From contig CAJNOI010000155.1 of NCBI GenBank assembly GCA_905250115.1, forward strand, positions 41,713 to 105,712: a stretch of DNA of 64,000 nt, read 5' to 3'. A program made the position numbers and the translations under genes. The notes beneath the pieces were generated by a model. That model saw only the letters and a list, made by a program, of their open reading frames with translations. It did not search any database and was not told the DNA's origin. This document shows, in pieces, positions 1-11,196 of this stretch (position 1 is the stretch's first letter; every line of letters begins with the position of its first letter). This DNA comes from Adineta steineri (Eukaryota > Rotifera > Eurotatoria > Adinetida > Adinetidae).

Positions 1-2
1 TT

Positions 3-140
3 ATATATGATTATTTAAAACGTATAAAAAATATTGATTTTGATCTAACAAATAAACATATTAATGAAAGAAATCCATGGCTTATTTGGAATTTGTGGAG
101 GCATAAATTTCCATCGTCAAATGATCTTTCTTCTTTTTAG
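3..140 (+). pseudogene. 3' fragment resembling a metabotropic glutamate receptor ligand-binding domain
   Basis: An open frame enters from the left window edge and ends at TAG (138-140). It contains the motif TN...[16 protein letters not shown], which resembles the class C GPCR (mGluR) ligand-binding segment in which a TNxRNPWF core is followed by EFW and a RF dipeptide. The receptor's cysteine-rich and 7TM regions do not follow, because RAE1 starts 13 nt after the stop. The piece is therefore a truncated receptor, a pseudogene end, or the last exon of a soluble ligand-binding protein. The 5' part lies outside the window, so intactness cannot be judged. The family call rests on about 20 residues. 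Confidence 0.45.
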
Positions 141-153
141 ATATAAGTACAAA

Positions 154-1264
154 ATGTTTGGTAGTACTGCAGCGGCAGCAACTCAAAAAGATGTTGAAGT
201 TGCTCAACCACCAGATGATGCTATATCATGTATGAAATTTTCTCCAGCATCAGTTCCACAAACATATTTAATTGCAAGTTCATGGGCAAATGATATTCGA
301 TGTTGGGAAATACAAGCTAACGGACAGTCTGTTGCTAAAGCAATGCAAAAACATGATGCACCTATATTAAGTTGTTGTTGGTCAGAAGATGGCTCAAAAG
401 TATTTACAGCTGGTTGTGATAAAACAGCTAAAATGTGGGATTTACAAGCAAATACATTTGTTCAAATAGCAGCACATGATCAACCAATACGAACTATTCA
501 TTATATTCAACGACCAACTTATTCATGTGTTATGACTGGTGGCTGGGATCGAACTGGTAAAATAGATTTTTTAATTTATAAACATTAAATCATTTTCTTT
601 TTTGTATTTAGTTAAATTTTGGGATATGCGTCAAGCTCAACCATTAAAACAATTAGCGCTTAATGAACGTGTCTATGCAGCTGATGTTTTAGGTCCAATG
701 GCTGTTATAACAACAGCCGATCGTGCTTTACAAGTCTATTCACTTGATCAAGGACCAACTGAATATAAAAAAATGGAATCATTACTTAAATATCAACATC
801 GATGTATATCAATTTTTACTGATAAATCTCGAAATCCAAATGGATTTGCTGTTGGTTCAATTGAAGGTCGTGTTGCTATTATGTATGTTGATACAGCAAA
901 TCCAAGTGCTGATAATTTTACATTTAAATGTCATCGTTCAACACCAGCAGCACCAGCTAATACACAAGATATATTTTCTGTTAATGATATTGCTTTTCAT
1001 CCTGTACACGGTACATTAGCTACAGTTGGTAGTGATGGTCGATATAGCTTTTGGGATAAAGATGAACGTACAAAATTAAAAACAAGTGATGTTATTAATG
1101 ATCAACCAGTTGCATGTTGTTCATTTGATGCTCGTGGACAATTATTTGCTTATGCAAGCTCATATGATTGGCATAAAGGACATGAAGGAAATAGTCAAAC
1201 GAAAAAGAACACAATCTTTTTACGACAATGTTTCGAAGAAATGAAGCCAAAACCAAAAAGATAA
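154..1264 (+). CDS. RAE1: mRNA export factor RAE1/Gle2 (WD40 propeller)
   Basis: Two exons (154-556 and 612-1264) are joined across a 55-nt GT-AG intron in phase 1, giving about 351 residues, close to the family's usual 350-370. WD40 repeats are clear: the [31 protein letters not shown] (spanning the splice) and [12 protein letters not shown] segments match RAE1 almost position for position, as does the C-terminal KKNTIFLR...KPKPK tail. RAE1 binds the GLEBS motif of NUP98 at the nuclear pore, takes part in mRNA export and has a role at the mitotic spindle. The ATG at 154 is preferred over the in-frame ATG at 64 because MFGST matches the family N-terminus and an AG acceptor-like site (139-140) lies just upstream. 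An AATAAA signal follows at 1326. Confidence 0.93.
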
Positions 1265-2334
1265 AAACTGTTTTTTTTACTCTTGTGATCTGTATATAAT
1301 CGAGAAAATAAGAAACATAAAAAAAAATAAATGTGATTTTATTAGCCTAGAAAAAAAAACAATAAACAAACATAATGATAGTAATAGCTAGTTTTTTTTG
1401 AAGTTGACCAAGAAAGAATTGTAATGAACTTAGCTTTTGAATTAACATTCAATTCATTTTATGATTATTATTAAAAAGTAAGAATTGGTTTTTGTATGAC
1501 TTTGTCTTATATTAATAAATAGGCAAGTCTAATTTATGTGAAAATCAAAAAAGTTCAACTAAATCTGCGTTTTCTCTCTTGGAGATCGCACTCATAGATT
1601 TGCATATAAAAATTGTTACAAGATACATTCTCGAAGTATGATCGTACAGTGACTTTACATTTTTCGAAATAATTGAATTAACAAAAACTATTGTGATAAT
1701 TTTTATTTTGAGAGAAAATCAATATTATTGAATGAATATCATACAAAAAGAACTGAACTAATGTAACGATTTTCATTTTCGTGAAATAATCAAAGTCATG
1801 TTACTATTTCGGAGAAAACCAGTCAGAATAACCATTTATATAAAATCTTATTCATTTTTTTATTTCTTGAGTAGATTTGAAAATTTCTCCACAATGATTT
1901 GTAGTTAGAAATCCATTCTGATATAATCATAACCAAAGGGTCACAGTCACTTTTTTTCAGTTTACATTTGTCATTGTTCTTTTCTATATTTTTCCTTTCT
2001 TCCTTTTTCAATTCATTCAAATGAACTATTCTTTAATATTGGAACAGAAAGAATAATTCATTCTATTGTTAAAATAAACTTTTGCTCTCCTTCTATTCTT
2101 CTATGTTTCTATTGAATATCTTTCTTATCTAACATAACGAAACTCTACTTGTTTAGACATAATAATGTAACCGTGAAGGTCTTTTCCACAACACATATCT
2201 TTTCAATATTTAATGTTTACCTTACCGGTGAGTATTACTGATCATATTATGTTCTCTGCAGGAACATAGTTTCAATAGACACGTTTTCTTTCTTACCAGT
2301 TTTATTTTACTTTCAAAAAAAAAATACAAAGAAA
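1265..2334. other. intergenic, no gene seen
   Basis: This is AT-rich sequence between RAE1 (+) and the ART-TPR gene (-), two convergent genes, so it should hold both 3' ends. Poly(A)-type AATAAA motifs occur near 1326 and 1360. The short minus-strand ORF around 1823-2020 is Lys/Asn-rich with no recognisable domain and looks fortuitous. Confidence 0.5.
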
Positions 2335-4770
2335 TTATAGTTTTTTTTTTATGCGTTCGAGGCCTTCTCTATATATTCGAAGATTAGGATGATTTGTCGG
2401 TAATGATTGTTGTCCAATTTGTACAGCACGTTCATAAAATGAATGAGCTTTTGAATAGTTGCCCATATCTTCATATACTTGACCGATGTTGTTATGGGAA
2501 GCACTCAAATCAGGATGATTGGAAGGAAGTGATTGTTGCCCAATTGCAAGATCTTTCTCATAATATGAAAGTGCTTTTGGATAATCACCCATGTTGTAAT
2601 ACACAACACCGATGTTGTTATATGAAGTACCCAAATTAGGATGATTAGAAGGAAGTGATTGTTGCCCAATTGCAAGATCTTTCTCATAATACGAAAGTGC
2701 TTTTAAATAATCACCCATGTCGTGATATACCTGACCGATGTTGTTATAGGAAGCACCCAAATCAGGATGATTAGAAGGAAGTGATTGTTGCCCAATTGCA
2801 AGATCTTTCTCATAATACGAAAGTGCTTTTGGATAATCACCCATGTTTCTATAGATAATACCGATGTTGTTATAGGAATGAGCCAAATTAAGATGATTGG
2901 AAGGAAATGTTTTCTGATACATAGCAAGCGATTTTTCATAATATGAAAGTGCTTTTGGATAATCACCCATGTTGTAATATACCAAACCGAGGTTGTTATA
3001 GGAGGCACCTAAACTAGGATGATTGGCAGGAAGTAATTGTTGTCGAATTGCAAGGGCTTTTTCATGATAAGACAGTGCTTTTGGATAATCACCCATGCTA
3101 TCGTACACTAACCCGATGTTGTTATAGGAAGCACCCAAATCAGGATGATTGGAAGGAAGTGATTGTTGTCGAATGTCAAGAGCTTTTTCCTGAGATGACA
3201 GTGCTTTTGGGTAATCACCCATGCTGTCGTACACCATACCGATGTTGTTATAGGAATGAGCTAAATTAAGATGATTGGAAGGAAGTGTTTTCTGATAGAT
3301 AGCAAGCGATTTTTCATAATATGTAAGTGCTTCTTGATGTTCTCCGTGATTACGTTTGATTCGACCTAGTTGATGATAAATATTTCCCTTGTCACTTTCA
3401 TTTGTTGCTTGATGAAGCAAAATTTCATAAACTTCTTGAGCTTTGTCAAACTGACCCATTTTAATTAACAATTCACCTAATCTGTCCCACCCTTCGACAT
3501 CTGGAAAGGTCTCTTGCTGGATACGATCAGTGAGAGTACGAAGATCTTGATCGTTGTCATTGGTCAATATTAAATTCACTTGATAAAGATCATTATTTTC
3601 ATCAATTGGTTTAATATCTCCAATACGAAAAATGGTATGCGTAGAGAAGAGAACATCATCTTCTCTGTGAAGATAACTAACATCTGTAACTGAAGCAAAT
3701 GGAGTTGTTGAATCAGTAGGTTTAATTGACATAACAAATAGAATTCCAACAAGATCAGCATTTGTAGCAACTTGTTGTAGAAATTCAAGAGCAGTATTAC
3801 GATTTTTACTAGTTGATAAAAAGTTATTAAATGAAAGAAGTCCACCTTTAGTTTTTGTCATTTCGGTGAAATCTTCTTTTGAAAGACATTGTCCACGATA
3901 AACTGTAAATGTTTTACCTAATTGATGGCTATCGAATTGTTCTGAATGTAGCCGTTGTATATCACGATGTAGATCATTAATAAAGAAGCCCATTCGAACA
4001 ATAATATCAACATCCATTAATCTTAATGCTTGATTGAGCATACGACTTAAAAATGCATCCCATGTATACCACCAAATGGGTGTCTTATTTTTGTATGTTG
4101 CTTGTAATTGATTAACATTTTTTAATTCATTTTCATCGTCACCATATACATCACGACAGTAAGTGATAAATTCTTCGAAATCTTTATCTTCGAAGTTAAT
4201 CGTTAATAGGATCTCTTTCAATATCTGAGTATACATAAAGGTTGGATCTAATTGATCCAACTTTTTGTTTGATGCTACAAAGCTGATTGATGTGGCATTT
4301 TGTTCACATTGTTGGGCAGCTTGCTTGAGAGTCTCACAGATTGATGTTATATCTGTGAAGACTCCTTTTATTTTAGGCCATTGTTTATGCCATTCTTGAT
4401 TGTTGCAAAAAATAAATATGGTATCTACTTGAGACATTTTATGCACATGTCGCACAATATCTTGTCCAACTGAACCAGAAACAATCATACATATTTTGTT
4501 GTTGGTAATTGTTTGAATAAATTCAATACATTCTTCACCATCTGTAAACGTGTTTATGTTGTTAACTACACGTTTTAATTGTTTGATTGTATTACTGCAA
4601 TCAGTATTATTATCATTAATATTGTTGTCTAACCAAATCAGGAGGACATTTTGCATTCTTCGCATGTTCATACGCCGATTTGCAACTGCATCCTTGGGAA
4701 AGTTTGATATGTGTGTCGCATTAGCTTCTGTATTGGTTTGAACAGATGTTATTGATTTATCGTTCACCAT
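2335..4770 (-). CDS. NAD:arginine ADP-ribosyltransferase (ART) domain fused to TPR array
   Basis: This is an intronless 811-residue ORF. Residues about 1-200 form a divergent N-terminal region. Residues about 220-390 are an R-S-E-type ART domain, with Arg292 in a YRGQ motif, the STS motif at 319-321 in FNNFLSTSKN, and an EDD-VLF strand at 370-372 where active family members have E-x-E. Residues about 430-800 are kinesin-light-chain-like TPRs: two diverged repeats followed by seven near-identical 42-residue units (YNNIG.VY..MGDYPKALSYYEK...). In the family, ARTs transfer ADP-ribose from NAD to arginine, and TPRs bind partner proteins. The fusion is common in bdelloid rotifers. There is no signal peptide, so it is probably cytosolic. 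The third catalytic position is Asp instead of Glu, so activity is uncertain. Confidence 0.88.
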   Translation of the reverse strand: MVNDKSITSVQTNTEANATHISNFPKDAVANRRMNMRRMQNVLLIWLDNNINDNNTDCSNTIKQLKRVVNNINTFTDGEECIEFIQTITNNKICMIVSGSVGQDIVRHVHKMSQVDTIFIFCNNQEWHKQWPKIKGVFTDITSICETLKQAAQQCEQNATSISFVASNKKLDQLDPTFMYTQILKEILLTINFEDKDFEEFITYCRDVYGDDENELKNVNQLQATYKNKTPIWWYTWDAFLSRMLNQALRLMDVDIIVRMGFFINDLHRDIQRLHSEQFDSHQLGKTFTVYRGQCLSKEDFTEMTKTKGGLLSFNNFLSTSKNRNTALEFLQQVATNADLVGILFVMSIKPTDSTTPFASVTDVSYLHREDDVLFSTHTIFRIGDIKPIDENNDLYQVNLILTNDNDQDLRTLTDRIQQETFPDVEGWDRLGELLIKMGQFDKAQEVYEILLHQATNESDKGNIYHQLGRIKRNHGEHQEALTYYEKSLAIYQKTLPSNHLNLAHSYNNIGMVYDSMGDYPKALSSQEKALDIRQQSLPSNHPDLGASYNNIGLVYDSMGDYPKALSYHEKALAIRQQLLPANHPSLGASYNNLGLVYYNMGDYPKALSYYEKSLAMYQKTFPSNHLNLAHSYNNIGIIYRNMGDYPKALSYYEKDLAIGQQSLPSNHPDLGASYNNIGQVYHDMGDYLKALSYYEKDLAIGQQSLPSNHPNLGTSYNNIGVVYYNMGDYPKALSYYEKDLAIGQQSLPSNHPDLSASHNNIGQVYEDMGNYSKAHSFYERAVQIGQQSLPTNHPNLRIYREGLERIKKKL
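2401..3282 (-). repeat. seven tandem 126-bp units encoding TPRs
   Basis: The GATGTTGTTAT-type core recurs at about 2485, 2611, 2737, 2863, 2989 (GAGG variant), 3115 and 3241, exactly 126 bp apart. Each unit encodes one 42-residue TPR. Adjacent units are very similar in DNA, including at synonymous sites, which points to recent unit duplication or gene conversion. Confidence 0.9.
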
Positions 4771-6980
4771 TGTTTGTTGTAATGTGAACTACTTCAAGAA
4801 GAAATGTCTATAAATGAATGAGAATAATGTGTCATTTTATAATATAAGAAGTTTTTTTCGAGCGTGTTCTTTTTATGATCATTTATATTGTTTTCTCTGT
4901 TGCCAGTATTTTACTTGGTTTTTTTTATGTTTGTTAAATATATGTCACTGACTCAGCTGGGGTCGGATTCGACTTATATTTCCTATATTTTGTGTGGAAA
5001 AGTGAGAAAATGTTCGAAAATTAGTGAGTTCTGCTATAGATAGTCTTTCATCATTGGAAAGTTCATATACTTATTATATAGTCAAATATTTTTGATGAAT
5101 GAATGTATAATATCAACATCAGTTTCAAATAAATGATATGTTTTCCTTTTCGCTTACTAAATCGATTGATTGAAAATTCTTCAATACTACGCTAAGTAAG
5201 CTAACAGAAAAAAATTAGTTTAAAAAACAATCATATATTCTACGAAACTTTTTACTGTTGTGTTACATACTTATCCATATAAATTTATACACTTATACTG
5301 AATATATATTACATTAACAGACTTAAGAAAATAAACGACATGATGAAGAAAGCTAACAGATAAAACTTATTTTTTCTGTTGTTCAAAAAATGAGACTAGA
5401 TAAATAAAACGTACTTGTAATAACGTAACTGAGATGCAGACAACAAATGAAAAATCATACACGAATCAATTACATACATTTCCATTCATCCATTATCTCT
5501 GCCGTACCTTCTCTCATTCCTCTTCTACAAACCCTGTTATGTGTATATATATATATAATTTTACACGTGAGGTCGTTAAACGATATTGTAACATCTTTTA
5601 TTTTATTATTCCTTTCTTTTATCTTCTCCTCCTTTCATACCGATCTTATTTTTCATTTTTTTCTTCAAGTATGAACCTGCATGCACACATTAAAGTAAAT
5701 GAAAGAATGTTATCTACAGATAGATGAGAAAAATCTATTGAAGACATTTCAAGATCATCCAATTTTGAAAATAGAAAATTGAAGTTATTCAACAAAACTT
5801 CTTGTTTTTGAGAATTGAATTGTAATACTTCTGCTTATCTATTTTGAAGATATCAATAATACAGAAAACAATTGATCGTGTACATTTTTTTAATAATCAA
5901 TATGTTTGTGTGATCTTTTAGAGTAGCTTATATTCGACTAAAAGTTATTTCTGAAAACTATCACATATTATCATATGAAACATTTGCATAAAGCACTTAA
6001 CTGATTATAATTTGTGAAACTATCTGTAAAATATACTTTCAGGTTCTGAATAACAATAGTAAAAATTGAATGTACTTGTATAAATATAGATCTTCTTTAT
6101 TTACAACATCTGTATTTATGTTTAATGCTAAACAAAGAAAAATATAATTTGCAATGAATAACTTAACTTTATAAAATTATTCAAATTTCTTCAATTTGAG
6201 AATAATTTATTAACATGTACTGATATTGTCATACAATTTTCATTTTTATATGTAACCAATTTTTCCTACATAGGTTAAAACAATAAAGAGAACGCAATTT
6301 ATTTGTAAACGACCATTCTCTTCATTATATATGACAGAAGAATTTAAATTAATCTTTTTAATCAAATTAAACCATGACTTAGTTTTAGAAAATAAAATAA
6401 AATTTGTGTTACAAAACATTAGACAATGGAATTCATTCATAGTATATAGTCACACATTGTTCTTTCGTTGAAAAAGCATCGATTTATAAATCAAATCGTC
6501 TATATAATTCATTTACTTGGATACATCTGAAACTTAAGATCTAGGGCGTGGGTACATCTCATATATATTCTAATTATTCACATCTTCAAGATGATCCGGT
6601 TGAAAATCGGTAAACGAATGGTATCAATTCGACTTCGATATTTTCATTTTGCGTTTAAACGGAAATTTCTTGATATTTCGTTGCTAAGATAATCGTAACA
6701 TAAGATGACAACTTTGTATCTGTACGTTGAGAAAACAAGAAAACTCGCGAAGTATTAAACAAATGCTTTGCTTCGCATCACATTAAAAACTTTTGACAAT
6801 GTTCTATGAACTATCTGAATAGCTCTTTCGCTCATATTATCTAAATTTTCAAATATCAGCTGATACATTTATTTTTTGAATATGTAATAGAATTAACAAA
6901 AAAAGCGCATAAAAATAATTTTGTTAATTTGTGTTGCTTGTTCTTCATTTATGATTTGAAAAAGACAAAAAGGTAAAATA
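4771..6980. other. intergenic, no gene seen
   Basis: About 2.2 kb of AT-rich sequence separates the start of the ART-TPR gene (-) from the start of TRIP13 (+), so both promoters should lie here. ORFs up to 97 codons (around 5434-5727) show no coding-like composition or known domain. No convincing repeat was found. Confidence 0.45.
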
Positions 6981-9533
6981 ATGCGAGAAACAATGTCTGT
7001 AACATCTTCAACACAAAATAAAATAAATAAACGATCGAAAAAACTTTCTCATTCACGAATTAATAAAATAAAAATATGTTCAAATGGAGATAATAATAAT
7101 AGAATTTCCATAGAAAAAAATCAACAAATTCAAAAAGCAATTCCACTGTTAGCTCAAGCATTTGCTAATGGATTTTTTACAGAAGTTAATTGTCGTATAT
7201 TATCAGAAAATTTACTTGACGAACTTGCACATAAAGTTTATGAATTTGTTCAAAAACAAGGTGAATTAAATCGTACATTAATATTAAATAAATTTATGAA
7301 TGAATCTCTTCTTAATGAATTTGTTAATAAAATTTATATTGGAGATTTTGAAGAAGATAAAATAAAAACAAATGAAATGAATTCAATGAGTATAATATTA
7401 TACAAAACAAAAGATGATAATCCATTTATTCATGAAGTTTCAGTTGAAGGTGAAAAACAACATTTTGGTTGTCGATGGTCATTACCTCATTCTCAATTTG
7501 AATCACTTTGGGAAACACTTGAATTTGATTTACCATTAAAATCTCAATTAATGCAATATGTTTTTACTGTTATTAGATTTGATAAAGCAAATATTGATAG
7601 AACTGTTATTCATTGTAATCAAACAATTCTTCTTTATGGACCACCTGGTTTGTTTTTATATTCTATTTTTTAATTAGAATCTCATTCGATCGATTCAAAA
7701 TACTTTTTGTGAAACACGATCTTAAAGAGTTATTGAAGTGTTTATGGATAGAAATTTGCACCCACTACCGTCCACCTGCACTGACCGTAACCGACTGACT
7801 CGATAACCCCTATCACAGATCATGATAGACATTTTAGTTAAGGCCCCCCCCCCCCCACTCGAAAAAATCGATTTTCGTCAAAAAAGTCGAAATGGAGATA
7901 AATGCATAGGAAGATAGCCTGAAGTTTGCTCTTTCAGAAACACTATGGTTTTTATTTGGTACTCTTGGTTTTTTGATGATTTAGGCCATGTTTTGCTTGA
8001 AAAATAGGCTTTTTTCATAGAAAACCTAAAATGTTTTTCGTTTTTTCTCAGTTAACACTTTTTCGAACGCGCATCCAAAATTTCTTGACCAAGGAGCGTC
8101 CAATATTTGAAATTTTTTTTTTATTTGAAAGAGCATGTCAAGGCGCAGGGCATGATAGAGTCCTTTTTTAGAAAAAATTTTTGCTTTGATTTTATATACA
8201 AACATTAATATGAGTAGGCACCCATTTTTTAAGAGTTTTTGAGTCATTGACATTGTGCCTTCTTTTCGTCGTGAAAAAAGTAAATATTTTAAAAAAAGGG
8301 CTCTACCATGCCCTGCACCTTAACATGCTCTTTCGAATGAAAAAAAAAATTTTTAATTTTGGACGCCCCTTGGCACCAAAATCTTGGATGCCAAATCAAC
8401 TACTTTTGACCCTTACTTGATGCATATCTCCTCAAGACGTCGTCGGATCGGGCTGAAATTTTTACCACAGCTTCTCCAGTATAGGCCCAACATATCCTGA
8501 AAATTTCATGCGATTCGCACGAGCCAATCCTGAGAAAAGTTTTTGAGTGGGGGGGGGGGCCTTAATTAATTACCCATCACAAACATTTTCTCAGAACCAT
8601 CAAAAGGCGTGAGACTTGAAGATTGTGATATTCGACTGCAAGGTACTACCATAGATCGTGTATAACTCAGGTCTAGTCAGAGTACCTAGGGACGAATTTT
8701 TACGGGATAAGCAACAATAGGTATATCTGGTTTCATATTTTAATACTGCAAGGATTGCGCTAACAGTTTACTATGTTGACAAATGATTTCTTTTTCTCTA
8801 ACGATAAAATATTTTAGGTTGTGGTAAAACAACATTATGCAAAGGTTTAGCTCAAAAAGTTTCAATAAGAATGAAAGAATTATTTAATAGATTTTATTTT
8901 TATGAATTAAATGCTGGTTCATTATTTTCTAAATGGTTTTCTGAATCATCTCATAATTTAACAAGATTTTTTGAAGATATAACACAAATATGTTGTGATC
9001 CATTAACATTTGTTATAATACTTATAGATGAAATTGAATCATTATCAATGTCACGAACATCATCATTATCATCGAATGAACCATCAGATATGTTACGTGT
9101 TGTTAATACACTTTTAACACAAATTGATCGTTTAAAATCATTTTCAAATATTCTTATATTAACAACATCAAATTTAATTGAAATTATTGATCAAGCATTA
9201 ATTGATCGTTCAGATTTAATTTTATTTATTGGGCCACCTTCAATAAAAACAATATTTCATATTTATCGTGCTTGTTTTCATGAATTAATTGAAAAACATC
9301 TTATTTATTCACAAAATCAATCAGAAGAAATTAAAGATAAATTATGGAATTTAGCTAAATTCAGTGATGGATTAAGTGGAAGAACATTAAGAAAATTACC
9401 AATGATTGCTTTTTCACATATTCAACAATTTGATCATTTTATTCATCCTGAACAACTGTTTAAAGCTATGCATCAACAATTAATCAATCATAAAAATACT
9501 AATAATTATTTACAACAATTTAATAATCAATAA
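6981..9533 (+). CDS. TRIP13: AAA+ ATPase TRIP13/PCH2 (HORMA-domain remodeller)
   Basis: Two exons (6981-7647 and 8818-9533) are joined in phase 1 and give about 460 residues (human 432). The splice falls inside the Walker A motif and restores GPPGCGKTT. Family hallmarks are WSLPHSQFESLWE before the ATPase core, SLFSKWFSES, Walker B LIDEIESL, SSNEPSDMLRVVN, the sensor TTSN and the DRSD arginine-finger region. The protein is known to remodel HORMA proteins such as MAD2 and HORMADs, acting in the spindle checkpoint and in meiotic chromosome axis control. All nucleotide-binding residues are present, so it should be active. The first 40 residues are Lys/Ser/Asn-rich. A second ATG lies at 6993. The 1170-nt intron is long for this locus because it holds a transposable element. 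Confidence 0.92.
7842..8561. mobile_element. non-autonomous palindromic DNA element with TTAA flanks (piggyBac-like MITE)
   Basis: A 720-bp element lies in the TRIP13 intron. The left end is GG, a run of 13 C, then ACTC (7842-7860). The right end is GAGT, a run of 11 G, then CC (8545-8561). These are inverted repeats flanked directly by TTAA at 7838-7841 and 8562-8565. Internally, 8070-8170 and 8290-8390 are imperfect inverted copies of each other (both contain a CATG..CTGC..CATGC-type block and GAAAGAGCATG), so the whole element can fold back. No transposase is encoded. TTAA duplication is characteristic of piggyBac; assignment to that superfamily is inferred. Confidence 0.75.
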
Positions 9534-10172
9534 AATACATTTCTTGTGAAAATTTATTTTTAAATATTTGTTTTTTTCGACAGAAAAAATAGTGTTATTC
9601 ATATAAATTTAGAATTTTATTAGAGCACAGATTTAAAAATAAAAAAAGAATGTAGAATATCACGGGTTATAATTATTCCGCATGTTTAATTAATATTTTC
9701 ACTTGCTGGATATGTATTCATGCAAAGAATTGTCGGTAAAAATAAAACAATTAAAGAGCACGTTCATAGGGAGTCGAAGTTACTAAATATATCGTTCGTT
9801 ATCATTCTAAAGTATTGGATCAACAATTCTCTCAACATATAATATTTATAACTGGAATACAAGACAATAAATCTGACGAGGGAACCTTTGCTGAAGAGTC
9901 TCCCCGTCGCCAGATCTGAGTGCATATCGTATAAATTTTCAAGGAAGCGATACGCACTCAAATCCTCCTAGAGTTTTTAGTACGATATATTTTGATTGGA
10001 ATCCAACGGGGAGAGAGGCATCTAAAAAGGTCGCCACGTTAGTCTGAATTTTATAACTACTATCTATACATGTATTATGAATTGTTTATTATTTACAGTA
10101 ATAATATTTTATTTTAAGATAAGTTTACAACATATAAAATACAAAAGATGTTCAAAGTATTAAAATCAAATG
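9534..10172. other. intergenic, no gene seen
   Basis: This lies between the convergent 3' ends of TRIP13 and the GPCR. The stretch 9750-10030 is less AT-rich than its surroundings and contains a fortuitous 65-codon minus-strand ORF. It may be an old transposon relic, but no terminal repeats were identified. Confidence 0.35.
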
Positions 10173-11196
10173 TTAACTCTGTGTTTTCATTTCAAATGCA
10201 GTTCTTCCATATGTAATTGTTGGAAGTGGATTTATTTGGTTTTGTCTTCGCCAAAAACATATACGATCTTTTGTTGCTTTGCGAAAACGACTTGATGATA
10301 TCCAAAACATATAACAACTTCCCTAAAAATAAATAATTTCATACATTCATTTATTTCATTCTCGAAAAAAAAAACTTCAATCAACATACAGTAAAGTAGC
10401 CATAGGTTAATAAAGTGAGGATTGTACTAATAAAATATTCCATTTGTAATCGATCTGCACCTTTACTAACTCCAGATGTGATCAGGCTGTAAAGATTATT
10501 TATTCCATAATGTACTATGCACACAATATTAAGTAATACTTGAAATAAAGTCATTCTCATTAATTGACGATCCACGTCTTGTCTATTAAGATTTCTTGTC
10601 ATATGAATATTACGATAAGCTAAATATCCGAAGAACACCATTAATATAGCTGGAATGCTTGTGACCAGACCTAGAAGATATATTATAATATAAATACCAT
10701 AGGCAGCATTTGTGTTTCCACATGTTTGTGTAATAGAGGATATCTCATAGAATATCAATATAGGTATTCCATGGAGACACCAAATTATAATAAAACAGAG
10801 AACAATTTTATGTGCCCATTTTATATTACTGCAACGACGAATTTTTACATGTTTTGATGTAATGAGAAATTGATCGATTGTAGCTAAACATGAACAGGTT
10901 AAATTGATTAATGGAAGAGTACTGACAAAAAATGGTCGTATTTTACACCAAACAATTGATGTACGAGTTAAATCAATTCCACCTCCTGTGGCAACAATGC
11001 GTGATATAAGATTAATGACTATATAAAGAATATTATCTATTGAACCAACAAGAAAATAAAATGTCGAAGGATTTGTACGATAAGAACGAATACTTGAAAA
11101 TATCAAGACATTCATACCATTACCAAACATACCGACAAGAATAAGAAATATACCACCATAAAATATAAGTTGTTGACTGATATATAATAATGACAT
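10173..11196 (-). CDS. rhodopsin-like G-protein-coupled receptor (divergent, bdelloid-type)
   Basis: Two exons (11196-10390 and 10322-10173, minus strand) are joined in phase 0 and give 318 residues with seven hydrophobic segments. TM1 starts near residue 8 and contains GNGMNVLIF, the class A GN motif. TM3 ends in ATIDQFLITS, where the DRY position reads DQF. A cytoplasmic RNxNRQDVDRQL stretch precedes TM6. Exon 2 completes TM7 and supplies a basic helix-8-like tail (SSRFRKATKDRI). Without the second exon TM7 would be cut. The ligand is unknown; such receptors are greatly expanded in rotifers and are often annotated as FMRFamide-like. A strong GTAAG donor on the minus strand near 11245 suggests a 5' UTR intron. 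Confidence 0.82.

Noticed and set aside
5434..5727. 97-codon plus-strand ORF as a gene
   Set aside because: Composition is low-complexity (Ser/Phe/Tyr/Leu), there is no domain and no splice context, and it overlaps another frame of similar quality.
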